Shown: positions 25,599 to 35,016, counted from the stretch's first letter. The stretch: DNA of 64,000 bases from CAZADA01 sp964636945 (GCA_964636945.1 CAZWVH010000005.1:1-64000), one strand, 5' to 3'. Translations and numbers: made by a program. The notes: generated by a model from the sequence alone, not told the origin.

Positions 25599-27136
25599 AA
25601 CGCACGCTCCAATTGCGCCGCGGTGGCGGGGTCGGATTCAAAATCAGTCAAGAAGTCGCCGCCAATGGCGACGTATAAATTCACACGGTTTACTACGCGG
25701 TCCCGGCGTACGGCGATCAGTTGACGCTCGGCGGAAATGCGCCGGCTTTGCGCGTTCAACAGATCAAAAATCGTGCCTACGCCTCGGCTATACTCGCGTT
25801 CTGCAAGCTCCTCGGCCGCCAGCGCCTCTTCGACCGCGATCGCTAAAGCATTGTCTCGCGCGGCCAATGTCGTTTCTGCATCTAGTGCGGCCTCGGCCTC
25901 ATTAAAAGCCGCCAAGGCTGTGTTGGCGTAAATCGCCAGTCGCTCGTAGGCGGATTGCTTGGCGCGTTCAGACTCAGCCAGCAAGGCGCCGCCACGGAAC
26001 ACGGGCTGCAAAAGTGACCCCGCCAGCCTCGACACCAAATAATCGGGATCGAACGCTTCGCTAAAATCTTCGCCATCAGTACCATAGGTCGCCGTCAAAG
26101 TCAGCTGAGGCATCAAGGCCTTGCGCGCAGCAGAAGCGCGAAATCCCGCCGCCTGTAAAGACGCTTCGGCCGAACGCAGATCTGGCCGGCGGGCGAGCAA
26201 CTCTCCTGGTGCGCCCACGGTTTCCAATTCCGGCAATTGTGGCAGAGCGTCAGCGGCGTTGATTTCAGCGGACGGGTAGCGGCCAAGCAGCACTTCGAGA
26301 GATCGGGCTGCGTTGTTTTCCAAATTCTGTTGGAGCAACAAGTTGGCTTCACTTGAAGCGAGTGACGAACGCGCCAAGCGCACATCCAGTGATGTGGCGA
26401 GACCTGCTTCGAACCGGCGCCGGGTGAGGCGCAAGGAACGCTCCTGAGTGGCGACGTCATCTTCAGCAAGCAAGGTTAAGAGCCGCGCTTGGATAAGGTC
26501 GTACCATCCGCGAGCAACCGAACCCGCCAAGGATAATTGTGCATCGTCGAAATTGGCCTGTGCGGCGAAAGCGTCCTGTTGGCCCGCTTTAGCGACATCG
26601 CGCACACGGCCCCAAACGTCGGCTTCCCAACTGGCTGACACGCCAAGTCCGGCATTGTTGGCCTCTGCGATTGTCACGACTTCGCTGGCGGAGTTGGGAT
26701 CGGCGATGACATCGTTTTGATCGATCTCGCCGTCACCGTTGACGTCTGTGGTCGGGATCGCCCCGGAAACAGCAAATTCGTTCTGGCTTCGATCAAGGCG
26801 TGCGTCCAGGCGCGGCAGCCGCGGCGCCCCGGCGACGCGCGCGCTGGCTCGCGCTTGCTCCAGTCGAGCGGCGGCGGCAGCGAGATCGTAATTGTTTTCA
26901 AGCGCCTCAGCGATCAATGCGGACAAGGCGGGATCGCCAAAAGATGCAATCCAGTCTCCTCGCGGGGGCGCGCTAGGCAAGTCGCTTGCTGACCAGGATT
27001 GCTCCCCGTCAGATTTGCCGCGAAACATGGAAATGTTGTCGAGCATTTCTTTTCCTGGCGCAGATACACACGCTGTGGCTGCGAGTAATGTGCTAGTGCT
27101 CAGCACTGTTCGCAGCATCAAATATGAACCCCTCAT
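25595..27136 (-). CDS. RND efflux outer membrane channel (NodT family lipoprotein)
   Basis: A 513-residue TolC-like channel of the OprM/NodT group. The signal peptide ends in a lipobox with Cys at residue 23 (LAATAC), and two repeats of the outer membrane efflux protein domain follow, with long heptad-rich helices (EQARASARVAGAPRLPRLDARLD in the first, AEAALDAETTLAARDNALAIAVEEA in the second) and the GLGVSASWEADVWGRV signature. An aspartate-rich insert, DVNGDGEIDQND (about residues 130-145), resembles a calcium-binding loop. ATG 27118, six codons in, is an equally good start. No regulator gene is attached; the operon is divergent from phoR. Confidence 0.92.
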   Translation of the reverse strand: MRGSYLMLRTVLSTSTLLAATACVSAPGKEMLDNISMFRGKSDGEQSWSASDLPSAPPRGDWIASFGDPALSALIAEALENNYDLAAAAARLEQARASARVAGAPRLPRLDARLDRSQNEFAVSGAIPTTDVNGDGEIDQNDVIADPNSASEVVTIAEANNAGLGVSASWEADVWGRVRDVAKAGQQDAFAAQANFDDAQLSLAGSVARGWYDLIQARLLTLLAEDDVATQERSLRLTRRRFEAGLATSLDVRLARSSLASSEANLLLQQNLENNAARSLEVLLGRYPSAEINAADALPQLPELETVGAPGELLARRPDLRSAEASLQAAGFRASAARKALMPQLTLTATYGTDGEDFSEAFDPDYLVSRLAGSLLQPVFRGGALLAESERAKQSAYERLAIYANTALAAFNEAEAALDAETTLAARDNALAIAVEEALAAEELAEREYSRGVGTIFDLLNAQSRRISAERQLIAVRRDRVVNRVNLYVAIGGDFLTDFESDPATAAQLERAL

Positions 27137-27310
27137 TGTTCACTCCTCTCGGCCGCTAAACTACCGAATTTATTCTCTTGGTCACTTTGTTTTTTATTGA
27201 AAAACGGTAAGGTTCGGTACAGGCGCAGTTCATGTTTGCGGTCGCACCCCCGGTTGTTCGCGCCGCAATTGCTACACCTTCATGGCTCTACAACACCAGT
27301 GGAGACGTGT

Positions 27311-28750
27311 ATGCAAGCGCCCAAGATGCATCCACAGACCAATGAACCAGGTTCAAGACACTCCCATCCGCGCGGCCGTTGGGCTGCGCTTTGGCTAGGG
27401 TGCGTGATCCTTTTGGCGATACCTGCGTTGGCGGGAAGATTGGCGCCTGGCGTGGGCATGTTTCTGGCGGTTGGCCTTGGGCTTTGGATCTGGTTGGCCT
27501 TTCGTGTGATGTCTGCGGAACGCGAACGTGATCCGCGAGCGGTGCGCACTGCGCCTTTGGCCCGCGAGGAAAAGACAGAACTCAAGATCGCCATGGGCGC
27601 GCGGATCATGGATGTTCTTCCCGAACCGGTCATGTTGTTGGGGCGGGGCGGACGGATCATCGCAGCCAATCCAGCTGCAAGGCGTCGGTTCGCCACAAAA
27701 TTGGAGGGAGGACTACTCTCCATCGTATTGCGAGAGCCCGACGTCCTTGGCGCTGTGGCGGCGTGCGAGGCAGGCGGCGCGCCACGCCTTGTGCGATTTA
27801 TGTCGCTCGCGCCTCAAGAAGAGCACGCCCGAGCATTCGTGGCCCCGCTCGTGGCGGAAGATGACCAGATTTCGCCGCCTGCTGCCCTGGTTCTTCTTGT
27901 TATCCACGACGAAACGGCGCTGCGACGTGCAGAACGACTCAGATTGGATTTTTTGGCCAACGCCAGTCACGAATTGCGCACGCCGCTTACATCACTTGCC
28001 GGATTTATTGAAACTTTGCGCGGGCACGCCAAAGATGACCCCGAAGCCCGGGAGTACTTTTTATCGATCATGGACGCGCAGACAGCTCGCATGCGCCGGC
28101 TGATCAGCGATCTATTGTCACTCAGTCGCCTGGAACTCTACGAACATGTGCCGCCGGAAGGCGAAACGGACTTGGTGGAACTGGCAAGAGACGTGGCGGC
28201 GGGGTTGGCCCCTCTCGCTGACGAAGCCAAAGTTGCGATTGAGCTTGAAGCGCCGCCCATGCCGGTTGTGGTTGCTGGAGCCCGAGATGAGCTCGTACAA
28301 GTGGCGCAAAACTTAACCGAGAACGCGATCAAATACTCGGGCGAAGGCGGCGTCGTGCGTATGTTAGTGGCCGCGTCATCAAGCCGTGAGGCCATTGAGC
28401 GAGAAACCTTGCGGGCTGGAGATGGAGACTCTCGTTTTGCAATCCTCACTCCGCCGCTGGATACGCGCGAGTACGGATGGCTCAGCGTCGCGGACTGTGG
28501 CCCAGGGATTGCGCGCCAGCACCTTCCCCGTTTGGGCGAGCGCTTTTTTCGGGTCGATGCAGAGGCCCCGCAGTCTAAGCAGGGAACTGGGTTGGGTTTG
28601 GCCATCGCCAAGCATATACTCTCCCGCCACCGGGGAGGATTGCTCGTTTCCAGTCAAGAAGGCGCAGGCGCAGCGTTTACGATGATTGCGCCCAAGGTGG
28701 CTGGCCGATCGGAAGTGAAGGCGGCTGTTGAGGAAGGTAGCGCGGTGTGA
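27311..28750 (+). CDS. phoR: phosphate regulon sensor kinase PhoR
   Basis: A 479-residue histidine kinase. Two membrane helices (about residues 25-60) with almost no periplasmic loop are followed by a PAS-like domain (VMLLGRGGRIIAANPAARRRF), the HisKA domain with the phospho-accepting His220 in NASHELRTPLTS, and an ATPase domain with NLTENAIKYS (N box), VADCGPGIARQHLP (G1) and GTGLGLAIAKHIL (G2). The start at ATG 27311 follows GGAG six bases upstream; the longer frame adds 38 unsupported residues. It leads phoR-pstC-pstA-pstB-phoU-phoB, the order known from Caulobacter, and should phosphorylate PhoB when phosphate is scarce, restrained by the Pst/PhoU complex. Confidence 0.93.
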   Translation: MQAPKMHPQTNEPGSRHSHPRGRWAALWLGCVILLAIPALAGRLAPGVGMFLAVGLGLWIWLAFRVMSAERERDPRAVRTAPLAREEKTELKIAMGARIMDVLPEPVMLLGRGGRIIAANPAARRRFATKLEGGLLSIVLREPDVLGAVAACEAGGAPRLVRFMSLAPQEEHARAFVAPLVAEDDQISPPAALVLLVIHDETALRRAERLRLDFLANASHELRTPLTSLAGFIETLRGHAKDDPEAREYFLSIMDAQTARMRRLISDLLSLSRLELYEHVPPEGETDLVELARDVAAGLAPLADEAKVAIELEAPPMPVVVAGARDELVQVAQNLTENAIKYSGEGGVVRMLVAASSSREAIERETLRAGDGDSRFAILTPPLDTREYGWLSVADCGPGIARQHLPRLGERFFRVDAEAPQSKQGTGLGLAIAKHILSRHRGGLLVSSQEGAGAAFTMIAPKVAGRSEVKAAVEEGSAV

Positions 28751-28779
28751 CCGGCTCACATGCAGCCGCAATCACCAGC

Positions 28780-28797
28780 TTGTCATCATGGTGTAAC
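28780..28797 (+). promoter_or_regulatory. Pho box upstream of pstC
   Basis: Two imperfect direct repeats, TTGTCAT (28780-28786) and GTGTAAC (28791-28797), are separated by four bases, which gives the 11-base period of PhoB boxes (CTGTCAT-N4-CTGTCAT). The site lies 78 bases upstream of the pstC ATG and 30 bases after phoR stops, so pstCAB-phoU-phoB can be induced by PhoB independently of phoR. The first half matches in six of seven positions, the second is weaker. Confidence 0.6.
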
Positions 28798-28874
28798 AGC
28801 CAGAGCATAGGTTGTTGTGTCGGTTTTGGTCACACGGCGCAAAGTCGCAGTGACGCGTTACAGGATTGTTTCGG

Positions 28875-30311
28875 ATGACGCATGCGCCCATCCTTCCCAT
28901 CGTTTTTTTTGCGCTGTTGGCGTTTGGCGCCTTGGCGGCGGTGGTCGGGGCGCGCACTGCGCGCGAGCTTTTACAAAATGCGGGACCGTCGCATTCCAGG
29001 CCCGGCCATTACGCTATTTACTCCGGCATTTGGACATTGGTCCCATCAATGCTGGTGCTCATGGCCATTGTTGTGTTTGGCGACGCTGCGGTCAATTTGC
29101 TTACCATCCGCGAATTTCCAAGTCTCTTCGAAGGATTGGCCGGCTATGAGCGGACCTCTTTACTAGAGGCGCTCCGTGAAACGCAAAGTGCTGGATCGGG
29201 GGGCAACGCCAGTGGCGACCAGGTGATTGTCAGCGCCGAGCACTATGTGCGGCGCGCGGATCAGATCATGTTTATTGGCGGGGCCATAGCCGTGTTGGGC
29301 GTGGCGGCTCTGGGCATGTCTAGGGCGCGTTCAAAGATGCTCTCCGGTGTCTCAGCACGTGATGGCGTGGAAGCGGCCACCAAGCGTTTTCTGTTTTTCT
29401 GCGCGGCTGTGGCGATTTTGACCACGTTTGGCATTTTGGCGTCATTGCTGGGCGAAAGTCTCAGATTCTTCTTCATGCTTCCCGAGGACTGGTGGCGCAT
29501 TTGGACTTGGGAAACGCGGGTGCCGATCAATGACTTTCTGTTTGGTTTGAAATGGAGCCCACAAACGGCGCTGCGTGAGGACCAGGTGGGGCAGTCGGGG
29601 GCGTTCGGTCTTGTGCCATTGTTATACGGCACGCTGTACATCACGGTGATCGCCATGCTCGTCGCGGCCCCCATCGGGCTGTACTCGGCGATCTTCCTGT
29701 CGGAATACGCCAGTCCCGCCGCGCGCGCTTGGGTCAAACCGATCCTGGAAATCCTCGCAGGCGTTCCCACCGTGGTGTACGGCTTTTTCGCCCTATTGAC
29801 GGTGGGGCCGGCAATACGCGTGGCGGCCGAATTTGTCGGTTTGGATGTACAGACGCAATCGGCATTAGCCGCCGGGCTGGTGATGGGTGTGATGATCATC
29901 CCCTTCGTTTCCTCGCTGTCGGATGATGTGATCAACGCCGTGCCGCAATCGCTTCGCGATGGCGCTCTGGCGCTGGGGGCCACAAGATCAGAGATGATCA
30001 AGAATGTGGTTTTGCCCGCAGCATTGCCCGGCGTTATGGCGGCGTTATTGCTTGCCATTTCCAGAGCCGTAGGCGAGACCATGATTGTGGTGATGGCGGC
30101 CGGACAAGCGGCCAACATTTCTGCCAACCCACTGGAAAGTCTCACCACCATCACCGTTCAGATCACCAAGTTTTTCACCGGCGACCAGGCCTTCGACAGC
30201 GCCAAGACGCTGTCAGCGTTCGCACTTGGATTGGTGCTTTTTACCCTGACCCTCGCGATGAACGTGGTCGCCCTTCGGATCGTCAAGACATACCGGGAGA
30301 AGTATGAGTAG
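28875..30311 (+). CDS. pstC: phosphate ABC transporter permease PstC
   Basis: A 478-residue inner membrane permease of the high-affinity phosphate transporter. The first 210 residues form the N-terminal extension with three or more helices and a periplasmic loop, as is usual in alphaproteobacterial PstC. The conserved permease core begins near residue 240 (GLVPLLYGTLYITVIAMLVAAPIGLYSAIFLSEYA) and contains the EAA loop SLRDGALALGATRSEMIKNVVLPAALPG that contacts PstB. The ATG at 28875 is preferred to a TTG nine bases upstream. The gene overlaps pstA by eight bases. No pstS binding-protein gene is in the cluster. Confidence 0.95.
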   Translation: MTHAPILPIVFFALLAFGALAAVVGARTARELLQNAGPSHSRPGHYAIYSGIWTLVPSMLVLMAIVVFGDAAVNLLTIREFPSLFEGLAGYERTSLLEALRETQSAGSGGNASGDQVIVSAEHYVRRADQIMFIGGAIAVLGVAALGMSRARSKMLSGVSARDGVEAATKRFLFFCAAVAILTTFGILASLLGESLRFFFMLPEDWWRIWTWETRVPINDFLFGLKWSPQTALREDQVGQSGAFGLVPLLYGTLYITVIAMLVAAPIGLYSAIFLSEYASPAARAWVKPILEILAGVPTVVYGFFALLTVGPAIRVAAEFVGLDVQTQSALAAGLVMGVMIIPFVSSLSDDVINAVPQSLRDGALALGATRSEMIKNVVLPAALPGVMAALLLAISRAVGETMIVVMAAGQAANISANPLESLTTITVQITKFFTGDQAFDSAKTLSAFALGLVLFTLTLAMNVVALRIVKTYREKYE

Positions 30312-31944
30312 TTCTCAGCCCGATAACCAGCGACACCCAATTGACGCGCGCGAGGTGCGACTGCGCCAGCGACACAAGGCTGAGCGCCGCTTTCGCACCT
30401 ATGGTGTCATTGCCTCGTCCTTCGCCGGCTTGGTGCTCGTTGGATTGTTGGCCAGCGTTGTTGTTCAGTCGATACCTGCATTCCGCACCCATGAACTGAC
30501 GTTAACTGTCTCATTTGATCGCCAGGTGCTCGATCGTCAAAATACGCTGGAGCCTTTTTTTCCAGAGCCAGAGAATGCATCAGAACAGTTCTTGGCTGAG
30601 CGCGCGGCGGCGATCCGCAGGCTGAACTTTGATGCTGTATTGCAAAACGCATTGCGGGCTGAGTTTCCGGAGATTACCGAGCGGCGGCAATTACGCGAAC
30701 TATTCGAATTGGTCGCAAGTCTCAATATTCCCCGTGAACTCTTGCAACGGGCCGTTGCTGACCCCGCCATTATCGGCACGTCACAATCCATCACCTTCCC
30801 GCTGGCCGATGACATCGACCTATATCTCGACACCGGGCCGCCGGACATCGTAATTCCCGGTGAAGGGGCGCTGGCTGTTACCGGAGCCTCAGGAGAGGTG
30901 CGTTTGCTGTCCAGTCAGGCCGACTTTGAAAGTATCATAAAGACGTCGAGCGGCGCGAACGGCTTTGGCGCGACCGAGCCCAGCGTCTTGTTTCGCGTTC
31001 ATGGCGGCATTGTCAAAATTTTGGCGGTTGAGGGGCAAACGGCCAATGGCGTTGTTCTGGTCAGGTTCGACAATGTTCTCACCGCGAATTCCGGCGAATG
31101 GGAGATTATCATTCGCGACACTCCGGAAGCAGATCGCCTGGTTTCAGACGCCAAATTGGCGTGGGCGTGGGCGCTCACCGAACGCGGCGCTCTGACCAAG
31201 AAATTTAACTCCCGTTTGTTCACGCAGTCGCATAGCGGCGATCCGGAGCTGGCGGGTATGCTGGGCGCCATGGTGGGCTCGTTGCTCACCATGTTGGTGA
31301 CCATGGCGTTGGCCGTGCCGATTGGTGTGGGTGCAGCCCTCTACCTTGAGGAATTTGCGCCCAAAACTGCGTTCACGGACTTTGTTGAGGTCAACATCAA
31401 CAATCTTGCTGCGGTCCCCTCAATCATATTTGGCTTACTCGGGCTAGCGATTTTCATTCCGATCTACAATGCGATCCTAAACGATCTCAGCCGCGGCTGG
31501 CCGCTGGTGGGCGGAACGGTTTTGGCGCTGATGACTTTGCCCACAATCATCATATCCACCCGAGCCTCATTGCGAGCCGTGCCGCCGTCCATCCGTCAGG
31601 GTGCGCTCGCGGTAGGGGCGACGCCGGTCCAAACCGTGTTTCATCACGTGCTACCGCTCGCCGGTCCGGGAATCATGACCGGATCAATCATTGGGCTGGC
31701 GCAGGCGTTGGGAGAGACCGCGCCCTTGATCATGATTGGCATGGTCGCGGCCGTTCCCGAGGCGCCAGTGTGGATCACGGACGCGGCGACGACACTGCCG
31801 GCCCAGATCTACTTGTGGTCGAACGAGGCCGCACCGGCCTTCGTGCCTTTGGCGGCTGCAGCGATCCTCATTTTGTTGCTGGTGATGATCACCCTGAATC
31901 TTCTGGCGATTTTTCTGCGCCGGCGGTTCGAACGGAGATGGTGA
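30304..31944 (+). CDS. pstA: phosphate ABC transporter permease PstA
   Basis: A 546-residue permease with one N-terminal helix (residues 38-60) and then a long periplasmic domain of about 250 residues (the DUF3333-type extension typical of alphaproteobacterial PstA) before the permease core of six helices. The core contains GSLLTMLVTMALAVPIGVGAALYLEEFAP, NNLAAVPSIIFGLLGLAIFIP and the EAA loop SIRQGALAVGATPVQTVFHHVLPLAGPG. It overlaps pstC, and pstB follows after about 50 bases. Confidence 0.95.
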   Translation: MSSSQPDNQRHPIDAREVRLRQRHKAERRFRTYGVIASSFAGLVLVGLLASVVVQSIPAFRTHELTLTVSFDRQVLDRQNTLEPFFPEPENASEQFLAERAAAIRRLNFDAVLQNALRAEFPEITERRQLRELFELVASLNIPRELLQRAVADPAIIGTSQSITFPLADDIDLYLDTGPPDIVIPGEGALAVTGASGEVRLLSSQADFESIIKTSSGANGFGATEPSVLFRVHGGIVKILAVEGQTANGVVLVRFDNVLTANSGEWEIIIRDTPEADRLVSDAKLAWAWALTERGALTKKFNSRLFTQSHSGDPELAGMLGAMVGSLLTMLVTMALAVPIGVGAALYLEEFAPKTAFTDFVEVNINNLAAVPSIIFGLLGLAIFIPIYNAILNDLSRGWPLVGGTVLALMTLPTIIISTRASLRAVPPSIRQGALAVGATPVQTVFHHVLPLAGPGIMTGSIIGLAQALGETAPLIMIGMVAAVPEAPVWITDAATTLPAQIYLWSNEAAPAFVPLAAAAILILLLVMITLNLLAIFLRRRFERRW

Positions 31945-31998
31945 CAGACGGCGTGGTTTACTGTGCGGGGACGGATAGTCGCGGGAAAACGGATACAA

Positions 31999-32754
31999 AT
32001 GGCGAAGGTTGAAGCACGAAACATCAATGTTTTTTACGGCGACAAGCAGGCCTTGTTTGATTGCACGGCCAGTTTTGACGACCGTTCCGTAACCGCGCTG
32101 ATTGGACCGTCGGGCTGTGGCAAGACGACCTTTTTGCGTTGCATTAACCGCATGAATGACACGATTGAGCACGCCCGCGTCGAAGGCGAGCTTTTGATTG
32201 ACGGGATCAATATCAACGATCCCAAAATCGACCCTACGCCCCTGCGCGCGCGTGTCGGCATGGTATTTCAGAAGCCCAACCCCTTTCCCAAATCCATCTT
32301 TGAAAATGTCGCCTATGGCCCGCGCATTCACGGAATGGCCAATAATAAAGGCGAACTGCGCGAGATTGTTGAGCGCAGCTTGCAGCGCGCCGCATTATGG
32401 GATGAAGTGAAGGATCGCTTGGATCAGCCGGGAACAGGACTGTCGGGCGGCCAACAACAGCGGCTTTGTATTGCGCGCGCGATCGCCGTGGAGCCGGAAA
32501 TCATTCTGATGGACGAACCGGCGTCAGCGCTCGATCCTATCGCTACACAGAAAATTGAGGAATTAATCGTCGAACTTCGAAGAAATTATTGTATCATTAT
32601 TATTACACACTCGATGCAACAAGCGCGTCGATTGTCGCAATACAGCGCATTTTTTAACCTTGGTCGTATTGTGGAATTTGGCGAAACAGATCAAGTGTTC
32701 GCTAAGCCGCAAAATAAGCTAACCCAGTCATACGTCATGGGTGAATTTGGATGA
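31999..32754 (+). CDS. pstB: phosphate ABC transporter ATPase PstB
   Basis: A 251-residue ABC ATPase with Walker A GPSGCGKTTF, the Q-loop VFQKPNPFPKSIFENVAYGPR that is diagnostic of PstB, the signature LSGGQQQRLCIARA, Walker B IILMDEPASALDP and the switch His in IIITHSM. The start is set at ATG 31999, since the longer frame adds twelve residues before the conserved VEARNINVFYG. It couples ATP hydrolysis to phosphate import by PstCA and, with PhoU, signals to PhoR. The stop overlaps the phoU start by four bases. Confidence 0.97.
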   Translation: MAKVEARNINVFYGDKQALFDCTASFDDRSVTALIGPSGCGKTTFLRCINRMNDTIEHARVEGELLIDGININDPKIDPTPLRARVGMVFQKPNPFPKSIFENVAYGPRIHGMANNKGELREIVERSLQRAALWDEVKDRLDQPGTGLSGGQQQRLCIARAIAVEPEIILMDEPASALDPIATQKIEELIVELRRNYCIIIITHSMQQARRLSQYSAFFNLGRIVEFGETDQVFAKPQNKLTQSYVMGEFG

Positions 32755-33470
32755 ATAAGTTGGTCGAACGCATTGTCGGCCGGGGCGACTTGGCCCGTTC
32801 TCTAATCGACGAGCGTGAATTGCTCGGCGATGAATTGGCGCGCATGGGCGGGGCCGTCGAGCGATTATCCATGGCCGCGCTCGACGCCGTGACCAGACGG
32901 GACACGGAAGCCGCGCAAAGCGTTGCCGATCAACGCTCGACCTTAGGCGAAATGCAGGGCAATTTGGAGCGCCGTATTGTGCGGGTGATCGCCGGCTGGC
33001 GGCCGGCAGAGAAGGACGTGACCCATCTCATCAGTGCACTGAAGATATCGGCTCATTTGGAGCGCATTGGCGAACTTTCATGCAATAACGCCATGCGCAC
33101 CGTGGCGCTAAATGACGCTGAACCGCTTGTATTGATGAGCAGTTTGGATCGCATGGGCCGCCGGGTGGTGCAGCAACTCAAGAATGCGCTCGATGCTTTT
33201 GCCCGTCTCGATCCGGATGTGGCGCAAGAAGCGTGGCGGCGTGATGATGATGTTGACGACGCGTACAATAGCCTGTTCAAAGAACTGCTCGTCAATATTG
33301 CGAACGACCCGCAGATGAGTGGTCCGTGTACGCATTTAATGTTTGTGGCGAAGAATGTGGAGCGCATAGGCGATCACGCCACGGATATTGCCGCGATTGT
33401 GTATGGGCTGGCGACAGGCGGGGAATTATCGCGCGGCGAGCCAGAAGCGCCTAAAGGCAGTGGTGTTTAG
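32751..33470 (+). CDS. phoU: phosphate signalling protein PhoU
   Basis: A 239-residue all-helical protein made of two three-helix PhoU repeats. Each repeat ends in the metal-binding E-R-I-G-D/E-type motif: LERIGELSCNNA in the first and VERIGDHATDIAAIVYGLATG in the second. PhoU binds the Pst transporter and PhoR and keeps PhoR inactive when phosphate is plentiful. It overlaps pstB and is followed by phoB after 21 bases, so it belongs to the same transcript. Confidence 0.96.
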   Translation: MNKLVERIVGRGDLARSLIDERELLGDELARMGGAVERLSMAALDAVTRRDTEAAQSVADQRSTLGEMQGNLERRIVRVIAGWRPAEKDVTHLISALKISAHLERIGELSCNNAMRTVALNDAEPLVLMSSLDRMGRRVVQQLKNALDAFARLDPDVAQEAWRRDDDVDDAYNSLFKELLVNIANDPQMSGPCTHLMFVAKNVERIGDHATDIAAIVYGLATGGELSRGEPEAPKGSGV

Positions 33471-33491
33471 GCGCATTGTTGGGGATGAGCC

Positions 33492-34199
33492 GTGAACCCA
33501 CGTGTTCTTGTTGTCGAAGACGACACTGATATTTCCGCGCTATTGTTCTATAACCTCACGAAAGAAGGCTATCAGGTGTCTCTCTCCCAGGATGGTGAGG
33601 AGGCGCTCATGCTGGTGGAAGAAAACCCGCCGGACGTGATTCTACTCGATTGGATGTTGCCAAAGGTGTCTGGGCTGGAAGTGTGCCGCCGCGTCCGAGC
33701 CAAGGCCGACTGCGCCAATGTGCCGATTATCATGGTCACGGCGCGCGGTGAGGAGACCGAGCGCGTGCGCGGTCTTGATACCGGGGCGGATGACTATCTC
33801 GTCAAACCCTTCCAAGTGGGCGAGTTACTGGCGCGAATCCGGGCCGTACTCCGTCGTATTCGCCCAGGCCTGGCTGAAGATCAGATTGCCGTGGGCGATA
33901 TTATCGTCGACCGGGCGGCGCATCGTGTGCGGCGCAATGGAGAAGAAGTTCATCTCGGGCCCACGGAATTCAGATTGCTGGAATATCTGATGCTCAACCC
34001 AGGACGGGTGTTCTCGCGAGAACAATTGCTGGATTCGGTTTGGGGCGCTGACGTGTATGTGGAAGCACGCACAGTTGACGTGCATGTGGGACGCTTACGC
34101 AAGGCGCTTAAAAAGGGCGACGCCATTGATCCCATACGCACCGTGCGATCGGCCGGCTACGCATTTGACGCCGAGCTCGCGGCCCAGCGGGTGAGCTGA
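33492..34199 (+). CDS. phoB: phosphate regulon response regulator PhoB
   Basis: A 235-residue OmpR/PhoB-type regulator beginning with GTG. The receiver domain has the acidic pair in VLVVEDDTD, the phospho-accepting Asp53 in VILLDWMLP, the switch Thr in IIMVTARG and the conserved Lys in DYLVKPF. The C-terminal winged helix shows LGPTEFRLLEYLMLNPGRVFSREQLLD and the recognition stretch VDVHVGRLRKAL. It should bind the box at 28780 and so amplify its own operon. A 10-bp hairpin follows 31 bases after the stop. Confidence 0.96.
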   Translation: MNPRVLVVEDDTDISALLFYNLTKEGYQVSLSQDGEEALMLVEENPPDVILLDWMLPKVSGLEVCRRVRAKADCANVPIIMVTARGEETERVRGLDTGADDYLVKPFQVGELLARIRAVLRRIRPGLAEDQIAVGDIIVDRAAHRVRRNGEEVHLGPTEFRLLEYLMLNPGRVFSREQLLDSVWGADVYVEARTVDVHVGRLRKALKKGDAIDPIRTVRSAGYAFDAELAAQRVS

Positions 34200-34230
34200 G
34201 CCTTCAAGTGCGCGACCCTCATGGCCAAGC

Positions 34231-34255
34231 CACTGCGCCCACACTGGGCGCAGTG
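34231..34255. terminator. hairpin between phoB and gcrA
   Basis: Perfect inverted repeat CACTGCGCCC (34231-34240) and GGGCGCAGTG (34246-34255) with a five-base loop, placed between the converging ends of phoB and gcrA. No T tract follows on either strand. It probably ends both transcripts or protects their 3' ends. Confidence 0.55.
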
Positions 34256-34280
34256 AGTGCCGACCATGGCGGAGGACTGT

Positions 34281-34814
34281 CTACCAGCTTGCCCGCCGCG
34301 ATGCGGCAATGGCGTCGAGAGCAGCGTCAATATTGGATGACTTTTTGCGCTTGCGACGCGTGGGCTGATAGGCCATTTCACAATGCGCTTCGCAATACGG
34401 CGAACCGCTCTTGCTCTTTTTGCCGCAAAACTGAAAGCCAGGTTCGGACGGATCGCCGATTGGCCAGCGGCAAATGTGATCGGTGAGGTTCAGCACCCGG
34501 GCAAAATCCCCCGTGGCCTGCGGCACCGCATTCATGGCCTCTGCGGCGACCTTAAGCCGAGCCGGCACATGCTTTGGCGCACTGATATCAATGGAGCGCC
34601 GCGGCCGAAGGGCCGGCCGTGGGCGCGCGCTCACAGCGCTCACCCGCTGCGGCGGAGACGACGGTGTCGCTCGACCGGACAAGCCAAGTCGATGAACTTT
34701 TCCAATTACTGCGTTACGCGTGACGCCACCAAGCTCCTTGGCTATTTGGCTCGCCGATAACCCCTGCGCCCAAAGTTTTTTGAGCATTTCAACGCGTTCT
34801 TCTGTCCACGCCAT
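34281..34814 (-). CDS. gcrA: cell cycle regulator GcrA
   Basis: A 177-residue transcription factor found in alphaproteobacteria. The N-terminal 45 residues are diagnostic: MAWTEERVEMLKKLWAQGLS, SQIAKELGGVTRNAVIGKVHRLGLSGR. They form the DNA-binding domain that recognises CcrM-methylated GANTC sites. A basic linker follows, and the C-terminal part (HICRWPIGDP, FQFCGKK, PYCEAHCEMAY) is the domain that binds sigma-70 region 2; its Cys/His residues look like a zinc site. The start is ATG 34814; the open frame extends 45 codons further but without any conserved sequence. The upstream region carries DnaA-like boxes and a CtrA box, matching the known DnaA-on, CtrA-off control in Caulobacter. Confidence 0.95.
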   Translation of the reverse strand: MAWTEERVEMLKKLWAQGLSASQIAKELGGVTRNAVIGKVHRLGLSGRATPSSPPQRVSAVSARPRPALRPRRSIDISAPKHVPARLKVAAEAMNAVPQATGDFARVLNLTDHICRWPIGDPSEPGFQFCGKKSKSGSPYCEAHCEMAYQPTRRKRKKSSNIDAALDAIAASRRASW

Positions 34815-34965
34815 GTGCGGCCTCCTGCTCGCTAGGTCGACAAGATATTGTGTCTGTGCACAAATCCTGTCGCCACAACACGCGAGATGTTGTAGGCGCC
34901 CCCGCACTTCTCCGCAATATCTTGAGGCCAACTTGTCAACAGGTCCCATATCTTGCGATTTGATC

Positions 34966-34995
34966 TGTGGACAACGACCCCTTAACTGTGGAGAA
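34966..34995. promoter_or_regulatory. two DnaA-box-like sites upstream of gcrA
   Basis: TGTGGACAA (34966-34974) differs from the inverse DnaA box TGTGGATAA at one position, and TGTGGAGAA (34987-34995) differs at two. Their starts are 21 bases apart, so they face the same side of the helix. They lie 150-180 bases upstream of the gcrA ATG. DnaA is a known activator of gcrA in Caulobacter; activity here is inferred. Confidence 0.45.
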
Positions 34996-35016
34996 TTAAT
35001 ATCTGAGCCATTGAGG

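Noticed and set aside
27162..27219. TACCGAA and TTCGGTA inverted repeat between the efflux operon and phoR
   Set aside because: The arms are only seven bases and 44 bases apart, so neither a hairpin nor a single operator is likely without further evidence.
29261..30154. 297-residue minus-strand frame inside pstC
   Set aside because: Antisense to the conserved permease core; composition typical of a shadow frame (Ser, Thr, Ala rich).
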